A stretch of DNA of 64,000 nt from a gamma proteobacterium HIMB55 (GCA_000227505.4 AGIF02000001.1:1880035-1944034), one strand, 5' to 3'; positions 38,950 to 47,813 are shown, numbered from the stretch's first letter. Notes: a model not told the origin generated them from the sequence alone. Program-made: numbers and translations.

Positions 38950-40968
38950 CTACCCGCGACGGCGTCGTCTGCGAGGCGCTTCAAGCGAGTCAGACGCCTT
39001 CTGTGCGGGCCGCTCGATAACGGAGAACAGATGCGAAAACGGGTCTGACTTGTGTGGAAACGCCATGGCGGCGACGAAATAATCCTGAAAGTCTGTCTCC
39101 GTTGCCGTTTCGATACGCTCAGCTTTATTGACGGTTCGCTGAATACTGTCGCGAGCATCATGATCCAAAAGCGCGATTCGGGCCCCAACACCCGCGGCAT
39201 TACCTGCGGACGAGACATGATCGAGCGTGCAATCCGGTATCAAACCGAGCACCATGGCGTGCTCAACGCTAATGTGGCTGCCGAAGGCTCCGGCCAGGCG
39301 GATCCGATCCACCGCAGACACCCCCATCTTATCCATCAGCAGTTTAATGCCGGCGTAGAGCGCGGCTTTTGCTAACTGGATCTGACGTACGTCATTTTGT
39401 GTCACGACGATATCGCGCTGAGACTCATCCTCGGCAAAGTGCAATACATAGGACCAGGTGCGGCCATGGGCCCGAACGCGTGACGTGCGCTCCGCAAGCG
39501 CTCCGTCAACGATACCGTCCTCTGAAATAATACCTGCCAGAAACATCTCGGCGATCACTTCGATAATTCCCGAGCCGCAGATACCAGTGATATTCAGATC
39601 GCGGGTCGACTCACTGAAGCCGGCATCGTTAGACCAGAGCTCCGATCCAATCACTCTGAATTTAGGCTCGAGGGTCTCACGATCGATTCGCACACGTTCG
39701 ATTGCACCGGCAGTTGCCCGCTGTCCTGCACTAATTTCGCCACCCTCGAAAGCCGGTCCTGTGGGACTTGAGCAAACGAGGAGCCGGTCTTTATTACCCA
39801 GAACAATTTCTGCGTTCGTGCCCACATCCACAATCAAACTCATCGCGTCATCAGTGTCAGGACTCTCAGCGAGAATCACACCTGCGGTGTCCGCACCCAC
39901 ATGGCCTGCGATACACGGCAAGACAAACAACCGCGCTTGGTTGTGCGTGTCTAGCCCCAAGTCGCGCGCTCTAAGCGTCACCGCCTCATCGACCGTGAGT
40001 GCAAAGGGTGCGCCTCCCAAGTTGATGGGATTAATGCCCAACACCAAATGATGCATGATGGGGTTGGCGACTAGCGAGATCTCCAAAATATTATCGGTGG
40101 TCTCACCCAGCTGATCCGTGAGTTCTACAAACAGTTTGCTAAGCGCAGTCTGAATAGCGGCGCTCATTGCCTCGGCACCCTCGGGGTGCATCATGATGTA
40201 ACTGACCCGACTCATTAGGTCTTCGCCGAACGGAATCTGCGGGTTCATCACACTCGCCGACGAAAGCACATCACCGGTGGAGAGGTCACACAGATGCGCA
40301 GCAACCGTCGTGGACCCCACATCGACCGCAACGCCTCGTGGTGCTTCAAAAAGCCCCGACCAGATACCTATTACTTTTCTGGACTCAAAGACGGCAACGG
40401 TCACACCACGATCGCCCGACGCAAGGGCTGTTTGCAGCCTTATAAGCTCAGACGTTTCTATGGTGAGATCAGTTAGCTCCCAATCTTCCGACAGTGCCTC
40501 GAGTAGGAGCTTTGACTCGCCCCGCGCATCCTCGAGTGTCGACTCGGGCAAGGTAACAAAATACAAGCGAGTTGCCGTATTGAGCTGAATATCGCGATGC
40601 TCGGCGTCTTTGCGGATGATTTGACGATGCACCTGACTTTCAGGGGGCACGTCGATAATAACGTCGTCGAGCAATTCCGCGTGACAACTCAGCCGCCGAC
40701 CCTCAGGTAGTGGGCCTTTCCGCTCATTAAATTTAACTTCGGTGGCAACGAGCGGAGACAGATGCTCCGGACTTGAGGTCATCTCATGCTTTTGGAAAGT
40801 GCCCGACATGCAGGCGATCTGGCAGCGGCCGCAGAGTCCACGGCCACCGCAGACCGAATCGATATCTACGCCGAGCGTTCGGGCGGCTTCGAGCAGGCGG
40901 GTGTATTTTGGAAACTCACCACGCTTTCCCGATGGTAAAAAAAGAACTTTGACCTGCTCGGCAGACAC
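38950..40968 (-). CDS. RACo-like ATP-dependent reductive activator of corrinoid proteins
   Basis: A 672-aa protein of the ASKHA/ferredoxin family (DUF4445; RACo, RamA-like). The N-terminal 2Fe-2S ferredoxin domain has C40, C46, C49 (CGGRGLCGRC) and C95. A linker and middle domain lead to an actin-like ATPase half beginning VAVDVGSTTVAAHL (D216). Proteins of this type use ATP to drive reduction of accidentally oxidised Co(II) corrinoid back to Co(I). The C terminus ends in a run of arginines (APRRRRRRG), echoed in two other members of the system. It starts 9 nt after the methyl-THF methyltransferase gene. Confidence 0.9.
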   Translation of the reverse strand: MSAEQVKVLFLPSGKRGEFPKYTRLLEAARTLGVDIDSVCGGRGLCGRCQIACMSGTFQKHEMTSSPEHLSPLVATEVKFNERKGPLPEGRRLSCHAELLDDVIIDVPPESQVHRQIIRKDAEHRDIQLNTATRLYFVTLPESTLEDARGESKLLLEALSEDWELTDLTIETSELIRLQTALASGDRGVTVAVFESRKVIGIWSGLFEAPRGVAVDVGSTTVAAHLCDLSTGDVLSSASVMNPQIPFGEDLMSRVSYIMMHPEGAEAMSAAIQTALSKLFVELTDQLGETTDNILEISLVANPIMHHLVLGINPINLGGAPFALTVDEAVTLRARDLGLDTHNQARLFVLPCIAGHVGADTAGVILAESPDTDDAMSLIVDVGTNAEIVLGNKDRLLVCSSPTGPAFEGGEISAGQRATAGAIERVRIDRETLEPKFRVIGSELWSNDAGFSESTRDLNITGICGSGIIEVIAEMFLAGIISEDGIVDGALAERTSRVRAHGRTWSYVLHFAEDESQRDIVVTQNDVRQIQLAKAALYAGIKLLMDKMGVSAVDRIRLAGAFGSHISVEHAMVLGLIPDCTLDHVSSAGNAAGVGARIALLDHDARDSIQRTVNKAERIETATETDFQDYFVAAMAFPHKSDPFSHLFSVIERPAQKASDSLEAPRRRRRRG

Positions 40969-40977
40969 CGCTGTGCG

Positions 40978-41874
40978 TTAGCCTCTTCGGCGGCCAGAAC
41001 GACCGCGACGTGCGCCAGCACCTTCTGGAGCAGGCTCGCGATAAGCCTTAATCCAATTAGCGCAATCGGGGTCGTGTCCCATCATAACGTCACCACCTCT
41101 TACTGCCTGCATCACTTCAGCGTGCAGTGGACTCGTAATCGCAGACGTCATACCCGCCCCCATGGCCATGGTGAGGAATGCTGCATTGATACCATTTCGG
41201 TTAGGGAGACCAAAACTCACATTCGACGCACCACAAGTCGTGTTGACCTTCAGCTCAGTGCGAAGACGACGAACCAACTCCATGACCTGCACGCCCGCTT
41301 GGTTGATAGCGCCAATCGGCATAACAAGCGGGTCGACCACGACATCTTCATGCGAAATACCGTAATCGGCTGCGCGCTCAACAATCTTCTTGGCTACCTT
41401 GAATCGCTCGTTCGGATCCTCAGAAATACCAGTCTCATCATTCGAGATTGCCACTACGGCAGCTCCGTACTTAGCAACAAGTGGCAGCACACGCTCAAGA
41501 ACTTCGTCCTCACCGGTAACAGAGTTCACTAGGGCTTTACCCTGATAGACCGAAAGGCCTGACTCCAACGCTTCGACAATAGAAGAATCAATGCTCAAGG
41601 GTACGTCAGTGACTGACTGAACAAGTTGGACGGCCTCCGCGAGAATACGAGGCTCATCGGCCAACGGGATGCCTGCGTTCACGTCCAACATATGCGCACC
41701 CGCAGCAACCTGCGCAAGCGCGTCTGCTTCAACGCGGCTGTAGTCACCGTTCTTCATTTCTTCCGCAAGAATCTTGCGGCCAGTGGGGTTAATACGCTCA
41801 CCAATAACAACGAAAGGTTGATCAAAACCGATGCGAACTTCTCTGGTGGCCGAGCTGATAATAGTGGTTGTCAT
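40978..41874 (-). CDS. methyltetrahydrofolate:corrinoid methyltransferase (MtgA/MtqA/MtvA type)
   Basis: Pterin-binding TIM-barrel enzyme of 298 aa related to dihydropteroate synthase and the MetH folate domain. Motifs: VIGERINPTGRK, MLDVNAG, PLSIDSS, LVNSVTGED, VAISNDETG and DPLVMPIGA. Its role is to move the methyl group between the corrinoid protein and tetrahydrofolate. The C-terminal 15 residues are Arg/Gly-rich (GARRGRSGRRRG). It sits between the PF13769-like gene (141 bp gap) and the RACo-like gene (9 bp). It is distinct from the true folP at 57.6 kb. Confidence 0.9.
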   Translation of the reverse strand: MTTTIISSATREVRIGFDQPFVVIGERINPTGRKILAEEMKNGDYSRVEADALAQVAAGAHMLDVNAGIPLADEPRILAEAVQLVQSVTDVPLSIDSSIVEALESGLSVYQGKALVNSVTGEDEVLERVLPLVAKYGAAVVAISNDETGISEDPNERFKVAKKIVERAADYGISHEDVVVDPLVMPIGAINQAGVQVMELVRRLRTELKVNTTCGASNVSFGLPNRNGINAAFLTMAMGAGMTSAITSPLHAEVMQAVRGGDVMMGHDPDCANWIKAYREPAPEGAGARRGRSGRRRG

Positions 41875-42015
41875 GAGTGTCTCCGGTGCACTAGTTTAAT
41901 CGTTGTGCACGCCTTCTTATTAAAAATATCCCGGTAATCGGTTATCTACCGCTCGACCCAATACCAAGGTGTTTTTGAGGCGCGTTTTGTAACGCCTCAG
42001 CGCTCGGGATGCAAG

Positions 42016-42321
42016 CTAATTTGCCGCATCAAATCCCTTGTTTTTCACCCAGTTCGCGAGCATCTCATCAGTCACTTCTGACTCAATGGCTTTACCGATC
42101 TCAACGGCAAGATCTTGGGCGCTTTGGTCTGACTCTATCGTGGTTGTTACGCGTCGCCATTCTTCGAGGTAGGCGTCGCTTCCACCTTTACCTGCGCGCA
42201 TTGCTGCTCTATCGATCGCAGCCTGGAAGCGATGCTCCAAAAGGTACTTCCCGCGCTCTCGGCCTCGCTTGATCAGAACCTGCGAGGGAATGTCTCGCCA
42301 ATAAACGTCTATTCGTTGCAC
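42016..42321 (-). CDS. small conserved protein (PF13769 'virulence factor' family)
   Basis: A 101-aa protein starting QRIDVYWRDIPSQVLIKRGRERGK, which I recognise as the family labelled 'virulence factor' in Pfam; the name has no established basis here. It recurs beside MttB-type and DUF1638 genes in marine bacteria, so a role in corrinoid methyl transfer is more likely than virulence. No catalytic motif is visible. It is followed by 141 bp without a gene before the methyl-THF methyltransferase, and starts 33 nt after DUF1638. Confidence 0.75.
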   Translation of the reverse strand: MQRIDVYWRDIPSQVLIKRGRERGKYLLEHRFQAAIDRAAMRAGKGGSDAYLEEWRRVTTTIESDQSAQDLAVEIGKAIESEVTDEMLANWVKNKGFDAAN

Positions 42322-42354
42322 CTATTACTCCCTCACCTATACCTTCGCTCGACC

Positions 42355-42951
42355 TCAAGAAACTGTTACGACTTGTTCCTCAAGACTCGAGGCTAGCAAA
42401 CCATAACCGGTGTCGATTATTTCGAGCGGAAGACCCAAACGATCAGCGGCCGACTCCGCAGCGGAGCGCAATGTAGCGTCATCCGTTTGAGCGAGATATA
42501 CCACTTTGCGGTAATGACCAAACAGCATACTTTCCAACTCAGGATGGGCATCGAGCTTCATATCGTCGATGACTAAGCGCTCGAAATGGCGTGCGAGAAA
42601 ATCGGTGAGATAAAACGTTCCGGGCTCGGCGTCGGCGAGTTCTTGAAATACCTCGCTAGTTGCGAAGAACTCATAGCAATGAGCACCTGGCAGTCGCTCA
42701 GCCCCAAACCGTTTCGCGACGCGATCGACACCACCGCCCGTGCCGCAGTCAGCATAGGCAATGACAATTTTTTGGTAATCGGAATGGCGCTTATCGAGCG
42801 CTTCCTCGAGCTGCTCTGCAATCCGCTCAGGGCGATTGTGTAAGGCGGCGTCTAGGCACTGAACATCGACGCCGGACCAATGATTAGCCTTTTTCAGTGC
42901 GGTGATCTCGGCGGCGAGCGCGCCGCAGCCGATGATCAAGACGCGCGACAA
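42355..42951 (-). CDS. DUF1638 protein associated with corrinoid methyltransferases
   Basis: A 198-aa protein with the DUF1638 signatures VLIIGCGALAAEI, YADCGTGGGVDRVAKRFG and FYLTDFLARHFERLVIDD. The two conserved cysteines (C9, C68) and the CGTGG motif suggest a ligand- or metal-binding Rossmann-like domain. The family is repeatedly found next to MttB homologues; its activity is unknown. It begins 5 nt after the corrinoid protein gene. Confidence 0.82.
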   Translation of the reverse strand: MSRVLIIGCGALAAEITALKKANHWSGVDVQCLDAALHNRPERIAEQLEEALDKRHSDYQKIVIAYADCGTGGGVDRVAKRFGAERLPGAHCYEFFATSEVFQELADAEPGTFYLTDFLARHFERLVIDDMKLDAHPELESMLFGHYRKVVYLAQTDDATLRSAAESAADRLGLPLEIIDTGYGLLASSLEEQVVTVS

Positions 42952-42956
42952 GTTCG

Positions 42957-43652
42957 TTAGCCTTGAGCGACGCGACGCTCTTCGACGAGCCGAACTGCGC
43001 TGACTGCCGCCTCTGCCGCATCGCGACAGTACGCATCAGCACCAACCGCTTCGCCAAACTCCTCGTTCAGCGGCGCTCCACCTACCATCACGATGTAATC
43101 ATCGCGTATGCCTTGCTCTTTGAGCGCATCAATAACAACCTTCATATACGGCATAGTTGTCGTCAGGAGTGCCGACATACCGAGAATGTCAGGCTTGTGA
43201 CGTTCCAGCGCAGCGACGTAGTCTTCAACGGCGTTATTGATACCAATGTCGTAGACCTCGAAGCCAGCGCCTTCCATCATCATTGCAACAAGGTTCTTGC
43301 CAATATCGTGGATATCGCCTTTCACTGTTCCGATCACCATCGTGCCGACGGGCTTAGCACCTGTTTCGGCAAGGAGCGGGCGCAGAATAGCCATTCCGCC
43401 TTTCATGGCGTTAGCTGCAAGTAATACCTCAGGTACGAATAAGATACCGTCGCGGAAATCGATACCTACGATGGTCATCCCATCAACCAGTGCCTTGCTC
43501 AACACCTGCTCAGCGGACCAACCTCGCTCGAGCAGAATGTTTGTACCTTCTTCGATCTCTTCTTTGAGGCCGTCGTACAAATCGTCGTGCATCTGTAACA
43601 CGAGGTCGTCATCGGACAGCTCTGAAAGGATGATGTCTTCTTCGTCGGACAT
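42957..43652 (-). CDS. corrinoid (B12-binding) methyl shuttle protein
   Basis: A 231-aa protein of the MttC/MtqC/MtbC type. The N-terminal helical cap (about residues 15-100) is followed by a cobalamin-binding Rossmann domain with the DxHxxG motif D113-x-H115-x-x-G118 (KGDIHDIGKN), where H115 is the lower axial cobalt ligand. SALLTTTM and VGGAPLNEEFGEAVGADAY follow, completing the B12 fold. It carries the methyl group between the MttB-type and folate methyltransferases. It starts 24 nt after the mttB-like gene. Confidence 0.95.
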   Translation of the reverse strand: MSDEEDIILSELSDDDLVLQMHDDLYDGLKEEIEEGTNILLERGWSAEQVLSKALVDGMTIVGIDFRDGILFVPEVLLAANAMKGGMAILRPLLAETGAKPVGTMVIGTVKGDIHDIGKNLVAMMMEGAGFEVYDIGINNAVEDYVAALERHKPDILGMSALLTTTMPYMKVVIDALKEQGIRDDYIVMVGGAPLNEEFGEAVGADAYCRDAAEAAVSAVRLVEERRVAQG

Positions 43653-43676
43653 TAGTGATGTCTCCCCTTAAATCGC

Positions 43677-45218
43677 CTAGTAGTCTCTATCGGCGAAAGA
43701 TGCTTTTTCACGCGCCATGAAGTCCAAAAGCGCCTCGTCGATCGCTGGGTCTAATGCAGGCGGCTCGTAATCCGCTAGCATCTTCTTCCAAACGCCATTT
43801 GCTCGCTGGGCCGCATCGAGGCTGCCTTCAGCTGACCACTGCTCAAAGCTGTTGTTATCGGCAATGGTCGACCGATAAAACGCGGATTCAAAATTACTTA
43901 ATGTGTGTGCTGAGCCCAAGAAGTGCTTACCGGGTCCCACCTCGTGGAAAGCTTCCATCGCTTGCGCATTCTCGGAGAGATCCATGCCCTCGAGTAGCAC
44001 CGCGAGCATGCTCGCCTGATCGCAGTCCATCACGAACTTTTCGTAGCCCATAGCGAGACCGCCCTCGAGCCAACCCGCGGTATGCAGCATAAAGTTAACG
44101 CCTGCAAGCGCTGCCGTCTGCAGCGTATTGGCAGCTTCATACGCTGCTTGCGCGTCAGGGAGCTTCGAGCCACACAAACCACCACCGCTTCGGTAAGGCA
44201 CGCCAAGACGCCTTGCCAGTGCGGCAGTTGCATAAATTACTTGGCTTGGCTCAGGTGTGCCGAAGGTTGGTGCACCCGTTGCCATGGACACAGCAGCCGC
44301 GAATGTACCGAATACAACTGGGCAGCCCGGACGAATCAACTGTGTCAATGCGATCCCTGCCATCGCCTCAGCCAAAATCTGTGTGCAGGTACCCGCAACA
44401 GTCACAGGCGACATGGCGCCAGCAAGGATGAAGGGCGAAACCACGCACGACTGATTGTTGCGAGCGTAAACCTTCAGCGATCCAAGCATGGTGCCATCGA
44501 ATACCATCGGCGAGTTGACGTTAATCAGGCTCGTTAGCACGCAGTTTTGGTCGACAAACTCATCACCAAAGACGAGTTTTGCCATATCCACGGAATCTTG
44601 AGCCCGGCGATAGTGTGTAACCGACCCCATCAACGGCTTGTCACTGTACTTGAAGTGGCTGTAGACCATATCGTAGTGACGCTTGTTCACAGGCAGGTCA
44701 ACAGGCTCACAAACGGTACCACCTGAGTGATGGATGCCTGGCGCCATGTAGGCCAACTTCACAAAATTACGGAAGTCTTCAATCGTTGAGTAGCGACGGC
44801 CGTTATCTAGGTCATGCGCAAAGGGAGGTCCGTACGCAGGTACTAATACCGTGTTCTTGCCACCGATAGTGACGCTACGCTCTGGGTTGCGAGCATGCTG
44901 AACGTACTCCGAGGGTGCAGTAGCCTGAATAATCTGGCGACACATGCCGCGCGGGAAACGGACGCGAGTGCCATCAACATTGGCCCCGGCGGCCTTGAAC
45001 AGCTCGAGTACTTCGGGGTCATCGAGAAAATCAATGCCCACCTCTTCCAAAAGCTTATCCGCGTTGTCCTCAATGAGCTGCAAGCCCTCTTCACTGAGAA
45101 TTTCAACGTAAGGAATCTTTCGCTTGATGTACGGCGCTGCCGCAGGCCCTGAGCTAGCTCGCGCTTCTCTTCGACCGGCGCGACCACCACCTTTTCGTCT
45201 TGCTGCTCTCTCAGTCAT
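43677..45218 (-). CDS. MttB-family corrinoid methyltransferase (non-pyrrolysine)
   Basis: A 513-aa member of the trimethylamine methyltransferase superfamily (COG5598). I start it at ATG 45218 (MTERAARRKGGG) with GAGAAATTCGT upstream; the in-frame extension to 45524 does not resemble the family. The core has PYVEILSEEGLQLIEDNADKLLEEVG, VRFPRGMC, YGPPFAHDLDNGRRYST and SGGGLCGSKLPDAQA. No in-frame TAG occurs, so it belongs with MtgB and MtpB, which demethylate glycine betaine and proline betaine, rather than pyrrolysine MttB. The N terminus carries an Arg/Gly/Ala-rich basic tail. First gene of the 12-gene cluster. Confidence 0.88.
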   Translation of the reverse strand: MTERAARRKGGGRAGRREARASSGPAAAPYIKRKIPYVEILSEEGLQLIEDNADKLLEEVGIDFLDDPEVLELFKAAGANVDGTRVRFPRGMCRQIIQATAPSEYVQHARNPERSVTIGGKNTVLVPAYGPPFAHDLDNGRRYSTIEDFRNFVKLAYMAPGIHHSGGTVCEPVDLPVNKRHYDMVYSHFKYSDKPLMGSVTHYRRAQDSVDMAKLVFGDEFVDQNCVLTSLINVNSPMVFDGTMLGSLKVYARNNQSCVVSPFILAGAMSPVTVAGTCTQILAEAMAGIALTQLIRPGCPVVFGTFAAAVSMATGAPTFGTPEPSQVIYATAALARRLGVPYRSGGGLCGSKLPDAQAAYEAANTLQTAALAGVNFMLHTAGWLEGGLAMGYEKFVMDCDQASMLAVLLEGMDLSENAQAMEAFHEVGPGKHFLGSAHTLSNFESAFYRSTIADNNSFEQWSAEGSLDAAQRANGVWKKMLADYEPPALDPAIDEALLDFMAREKASFADRDY

Positions 45219-45679
45219 ACGAATTTCTCGCTTATTTTTTGACCGTAAATTTGGGAGTCTTTTTAATTCATAAACGAGCCCGAAGCCAGAAAAATCGTGA
45301 GTAAAACTTGGCGTTTTTCTAACACTTTTTGGTAATAAATTTATCAGTGCTTTCGAATGGAAAAACGCAACGCTCCACAGAGCGTCACCGACGTCAGACT
45401 TGCCGCTCGAAACCGCATCATAAAACTGCAAATTATCTCGATGTACACTGTCCGAGCGGTCATCCAAGAAGTAATGACCAACGAGGTAATCAGGAGAGGT
45501 TAGCGGAGGAATGGGGTGATGCACGTGCGGGCAGATGCAATCCGTGGGTTATGGTTTTAAGTGTGTAATCGCTCACGACTTGTAACGTCTCCAGCCCTTA
45601 ATGTGTGGCTCAAAACGAGTCGCGTCATAAGGTCTGTGGTTTTTCGCTCAGTTATGCGAGCAATCAAAAGGAGAGCAGC
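45219..45679. promoter_or_regulatory. divergent promoter region of the corrinoid operon
   Basis: About 460 bp between the mttB-like gene (minus) and the GlpD-like gene (plus). It is AT-rich near the mttB end, as expected for a promoter. I looked for a cobalamin riboswitch (B12 box) and did not see one. No regulator gene is adjacent. Confidence 0.4.
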
Positions 45680-46765
45680 GTGGTTTCGAAACGCATTGCC
45701 GTCGTCGGCGCTGGAGTAAACGGCACGTCAATCGCAACAGCCTGCGCAAAGCGCGGCTTCGACGTGACTCTTTTTGACGCGGGCACGCCTTTCGCAGAAA
45801 CCAGCAGTAAGTCGTCTCGGATGCTACACGGCGGTATTCGCTATTTAGAGCAGGGTCATATCAAACTGGTTCGAGAGGCTTTGATCGAGCGTGATGAATG
45901 GCAGCGCGTCGCACCCAACGCGACCCGCGTCGAAAGATTCTTCTTCCCTATTTATGGCGATTCACCGAGGGGTCGCCCCACACTATTCACCGGTGCGCTG
46001 CTATACCAATGGCTCGCCGGCCGATTTTCGTTGGGAAAGAGCCACCTCCATAGTCGGCAAGATCTTTTAACAAACTTCCCGGACCTGAACTCAGAGAACT
46101 TGCGAGGCGGCGTCAGCTACTGCGATCTTGTTATGGACGACCAGGCCTTAGCCGAGATTTTGCTGAGCGAAGCGCGTTCCTCAGGCGTCAACATTTATAC
46201 AAACTCCCCGGTATCAAACTTAACAACGAGTGGGATGCTTGAGGCAAACGGTGATGAACTCTCGTTCGACCACATCATTAACGCGACAGGACCGTGGGCA
46301 AGTAATGTCTTAACCCAGGCAAACATCGAGTCTAGCTTCGACATTGAACACGTGCGAGGCTCGCACCTACTCTTGGAGCTGTCACTTTCACATGCATTGG
46401 TTTTCCAGGTTCCTACCGATAACCGTATCGTATTTTGCATTCCTCAATCAGCGAATGAGGTTCTCCTTGGCACAACTGAACACAGTCATCGCCTTACTGA
46501 TCCTATCGAATGCAGTGAAGCTGAAGTCGACTATCTGTTAGCTGTATTGAACAGCCACTTAAACCTTGGCGTGGGAAGAGAGCGGGTCAAGACCACCTTA
46601 TCGGGCGTTCGCCCAATCGCCAAAACTCGACAAGCGGAGTTATCTAATATGAGTACCGCGAGCCGAGATTCGGAAATAGAAATCGTCGATTCGCTTATAA
46701 ACGTATTCGGCGGCAAGTGGACTTCAGCGCGTCATCTAGGACATAAAGTCGCAGCGTTGATTTGA
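45680..46765 (+). CDS. FAD-dependent oxidoreductase, short GlpD/DAO-like
   Basis: A 361-aa flavoprotein. The start chosen is GTG 45680 (VSKRIAVVGAG), 6 nt after AGGAG; the upstream frame lacks family similarity. GAGVNGTSIATACAKRG is the FAD dinucleotide motif; SSRMLHGGIRYLEQG and FGGKWTSARHLG are hallmarks of glycerol-3-phosphate dehydrogenase GlpD. It is 140 residues shorter than GlpD and lacks its C-terminal helical domain. It may oxidise glycerol-3-phosphate or another hydroxy or amino acid. It is divergent from the corrinoid operon, a possible functional link only. Confidence 0.8.
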   Translation: MVSKRIAVVGAGVNGTSIATACAKRGFDVTLFDAGTPFAETSSKSSRMLHGGIRYLEQGHIKLVREALIERDEWQRVAPNATRVERFFFPIYGDSPRGRPTLFTGALLYQWLAGRFSLGKSHLHSRQDLLTNFPDLNSENLRGGVSYCDLVMDDQALAEILLSEARSSGVNIYTNSPVSNLTTSGMLEANGDELSFDHIINATGPWASNVLTQANIESSFDIEHVRGSHLLLELSLSHALVFQVPTDNRIVFCIPQSANEVLLGTTEHSHRLTDPIECSEAEVDYLLAVLNSHLNLGVGRERVKTTLSGVRPIAKTRQAELSNMSTASRDSEIEIVDSLINVFGGKWTSARHLGHKVAALI

Positions 46766-46853
46766 GTGCACTTTGTCCGCAACGTCTGTGGTTCAATAGC
46801 CGCAACGCCCAAAGTGGCTTATCCGTACACAAAACTATAAAGAGAGTTGACTC

Positions 46854-47240
46854 ATGATTACCGCCATTTACACAAGCCTTCTCGCCATCTGGCTGGTCTT
46901 TCTGTCGTTTCGAGTGATTGCCCTTCGGGGAAGCCCTGTCTTTGCCTTCTTGAATATCAATACCGACGACGAGGAAATGCTTCAGCGCGCCATTCGGGCG
47001 CACGGCAACCTAACGGAATACGCACCAATGATGGTGATCTTGCTTTACCTGCTGGAGACCAACGGAACCGACCCATCAACGCTCCACGGTCTTGGACTCG
47101 CCTTTCTTGTCGGTCGAGTGATGCACGGCATCTGCTTTGGGTTTATGAAGTCGAGCATGCCATTAAGGATAGGTGGCACAGTCCTCACGCTCACACCATT
47201 GCTAGTGGCGGCGCTCATGTTGGCCTCTATTGCCATCTAG
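46854..47240 (+). CDS. MAPEG-family membrane protein
   Basis: A 128-aa protein with four predicted TM helices and the MAPEG core RAIRAHGNLTEYAPMM (R-x-x-R-A-x-x-N-x-x-E). Eukaryotic relatives are membrane glutathione transferases and leukotriene synthases; bacterial members are mostly uncharacterised YecN-like proteins. GAGAG precedes the ATG. It lies 89 bp after the GlpD-like gene and 52 bp before the SnoaL-like gene, probably one transcript. Confidence 0.85.
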   Translation: MITAIYTSLLAIWLVFLSFRVIALRGSPVFAFLNINTDDEEMLQRAIRAHGNLTEYAPMMVILLYLLETNGTDPSTLHGLGLAFLVGRVMHGICFGFMKSSMPLRIGGTVLTLTPLLVAALMLASIAI

Positions 47241-47292
47241 TGCGCGAAATAGCCGCGCGTACCGTTCTAACCAAACTTTGGAGATAAACCCT

Positions 47293-47739
47293 ATGGCGTT
47301 GTCGCTCCAGGAAATTTCTGATCGGCTTGAACTACAGGACCTCGTAACACAATACGCGGACATCATCGACCGAAAGGCCTTTTCAGAGCTGAGTAACATC
47401 TTTATAGATGACGCCGTAATCGACTACGAAGCGACTGGAGCGCCAAAGTGCAGTGTAGAGGAGATGATTGCGTTCCTTTCCGAGGCCATGTCGCTTTTCC
47501 CCAACCATCAACATCTTGTGAGTAACACCCAGTTCAAAGTTGATGACGACACTGCAACAGGTCGTGTCATGTGCTTCAACCCCATGGAAATGGCTGTAGA
47601 GGGTGGAACTCAAACCTTCATTTTGGGGATTTGGTATGTCGATGAGTTCGCGCGCGTAAACGATCGCTGGTTATTTGCCTCTAGAAAACAAGAAGCCAGC
47701 TGGAATTTGAACTTTCCTGAGCACCTAAAGCCCGTTTAG
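47293..47739 (+). CDS. SnoaL-like (NTF2-fold) protein
   Basis: A 148-aa protein; the ATG at 47293 (MALSLQEISDRLELQDLV) follows TTGGAG, and the longer frame is rejected. It has the pattern of SnoaL_4 polyketide-cyclase/dehydratase-like proteins: an N-terminal helix with QYADIIDRKAFSELSNIFIDDAVIDY, SNTQFKVDDDTATGR in the middle and GIWYVDEFARVNDRWLFASRKQE near the end. Function is unknown. Strong terminator after it. Confidence 0.8.
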   Translation: MALSLQEISDRLELQDLVTQYADIIDRKAFSELSNIFIDDAVIDYEATGAPKCSVEEMIAFLSEAMSLFPNHQHLVSNTQFKVDDDTATGRVMCFNPMEMAVEGGTQTFILGIWYVDEFARVNDRWLFASRKQEASWNLNFPEHLKPV

Positions 47740-47790
47740 TCGGCCGGGAGTTATTTTGCACCCAACTGCGAAACGGCAGGACATAAAAAA

Positions 47791-47813
47791 GCCCCGAAGT
47801 TGGGGCTTTTTTT
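47791..47813. terminator. bidirectional terminator; probably the ancestral tRNA-Leu terminator
   Basis: GCCCC-GAAGTT-GGGGC with AAAAAA before and TTTTTTTT after. On the minus strand it follows the displaced tRNA-Leu 3' end (47824) by about 18 nt, where a tRNA terminator would stand. It also ends the SnoaL-like gene on the plus strand. Confidence 0.88.

Noticed and set aside
42016-42321. Virulence role suggested by the family name
   Set aside because: The label is inherited from the database family; the operon context is one-carbon metabolism.
43677-45218. Pyrrolysine-containing MttB
   Set aside because: There is no in-frame TAG within the gene and no pylTSBCD genes in the window.
45219-45524. 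102-residue N-terminal extension of the mttB-like gene
   Set aside because: The frame is open but unlike MttB proteins; ATG 45218 has a ribosome site and begins the Arg/Gly-rich tail typical of aerobic homologues.
45219-45679. Cobalamin riboswitch upstream of the corrinoid operon
   Set aside because: I looked for the B12 box and associated stems on both strands and found none; a covariance search could still overturn this.
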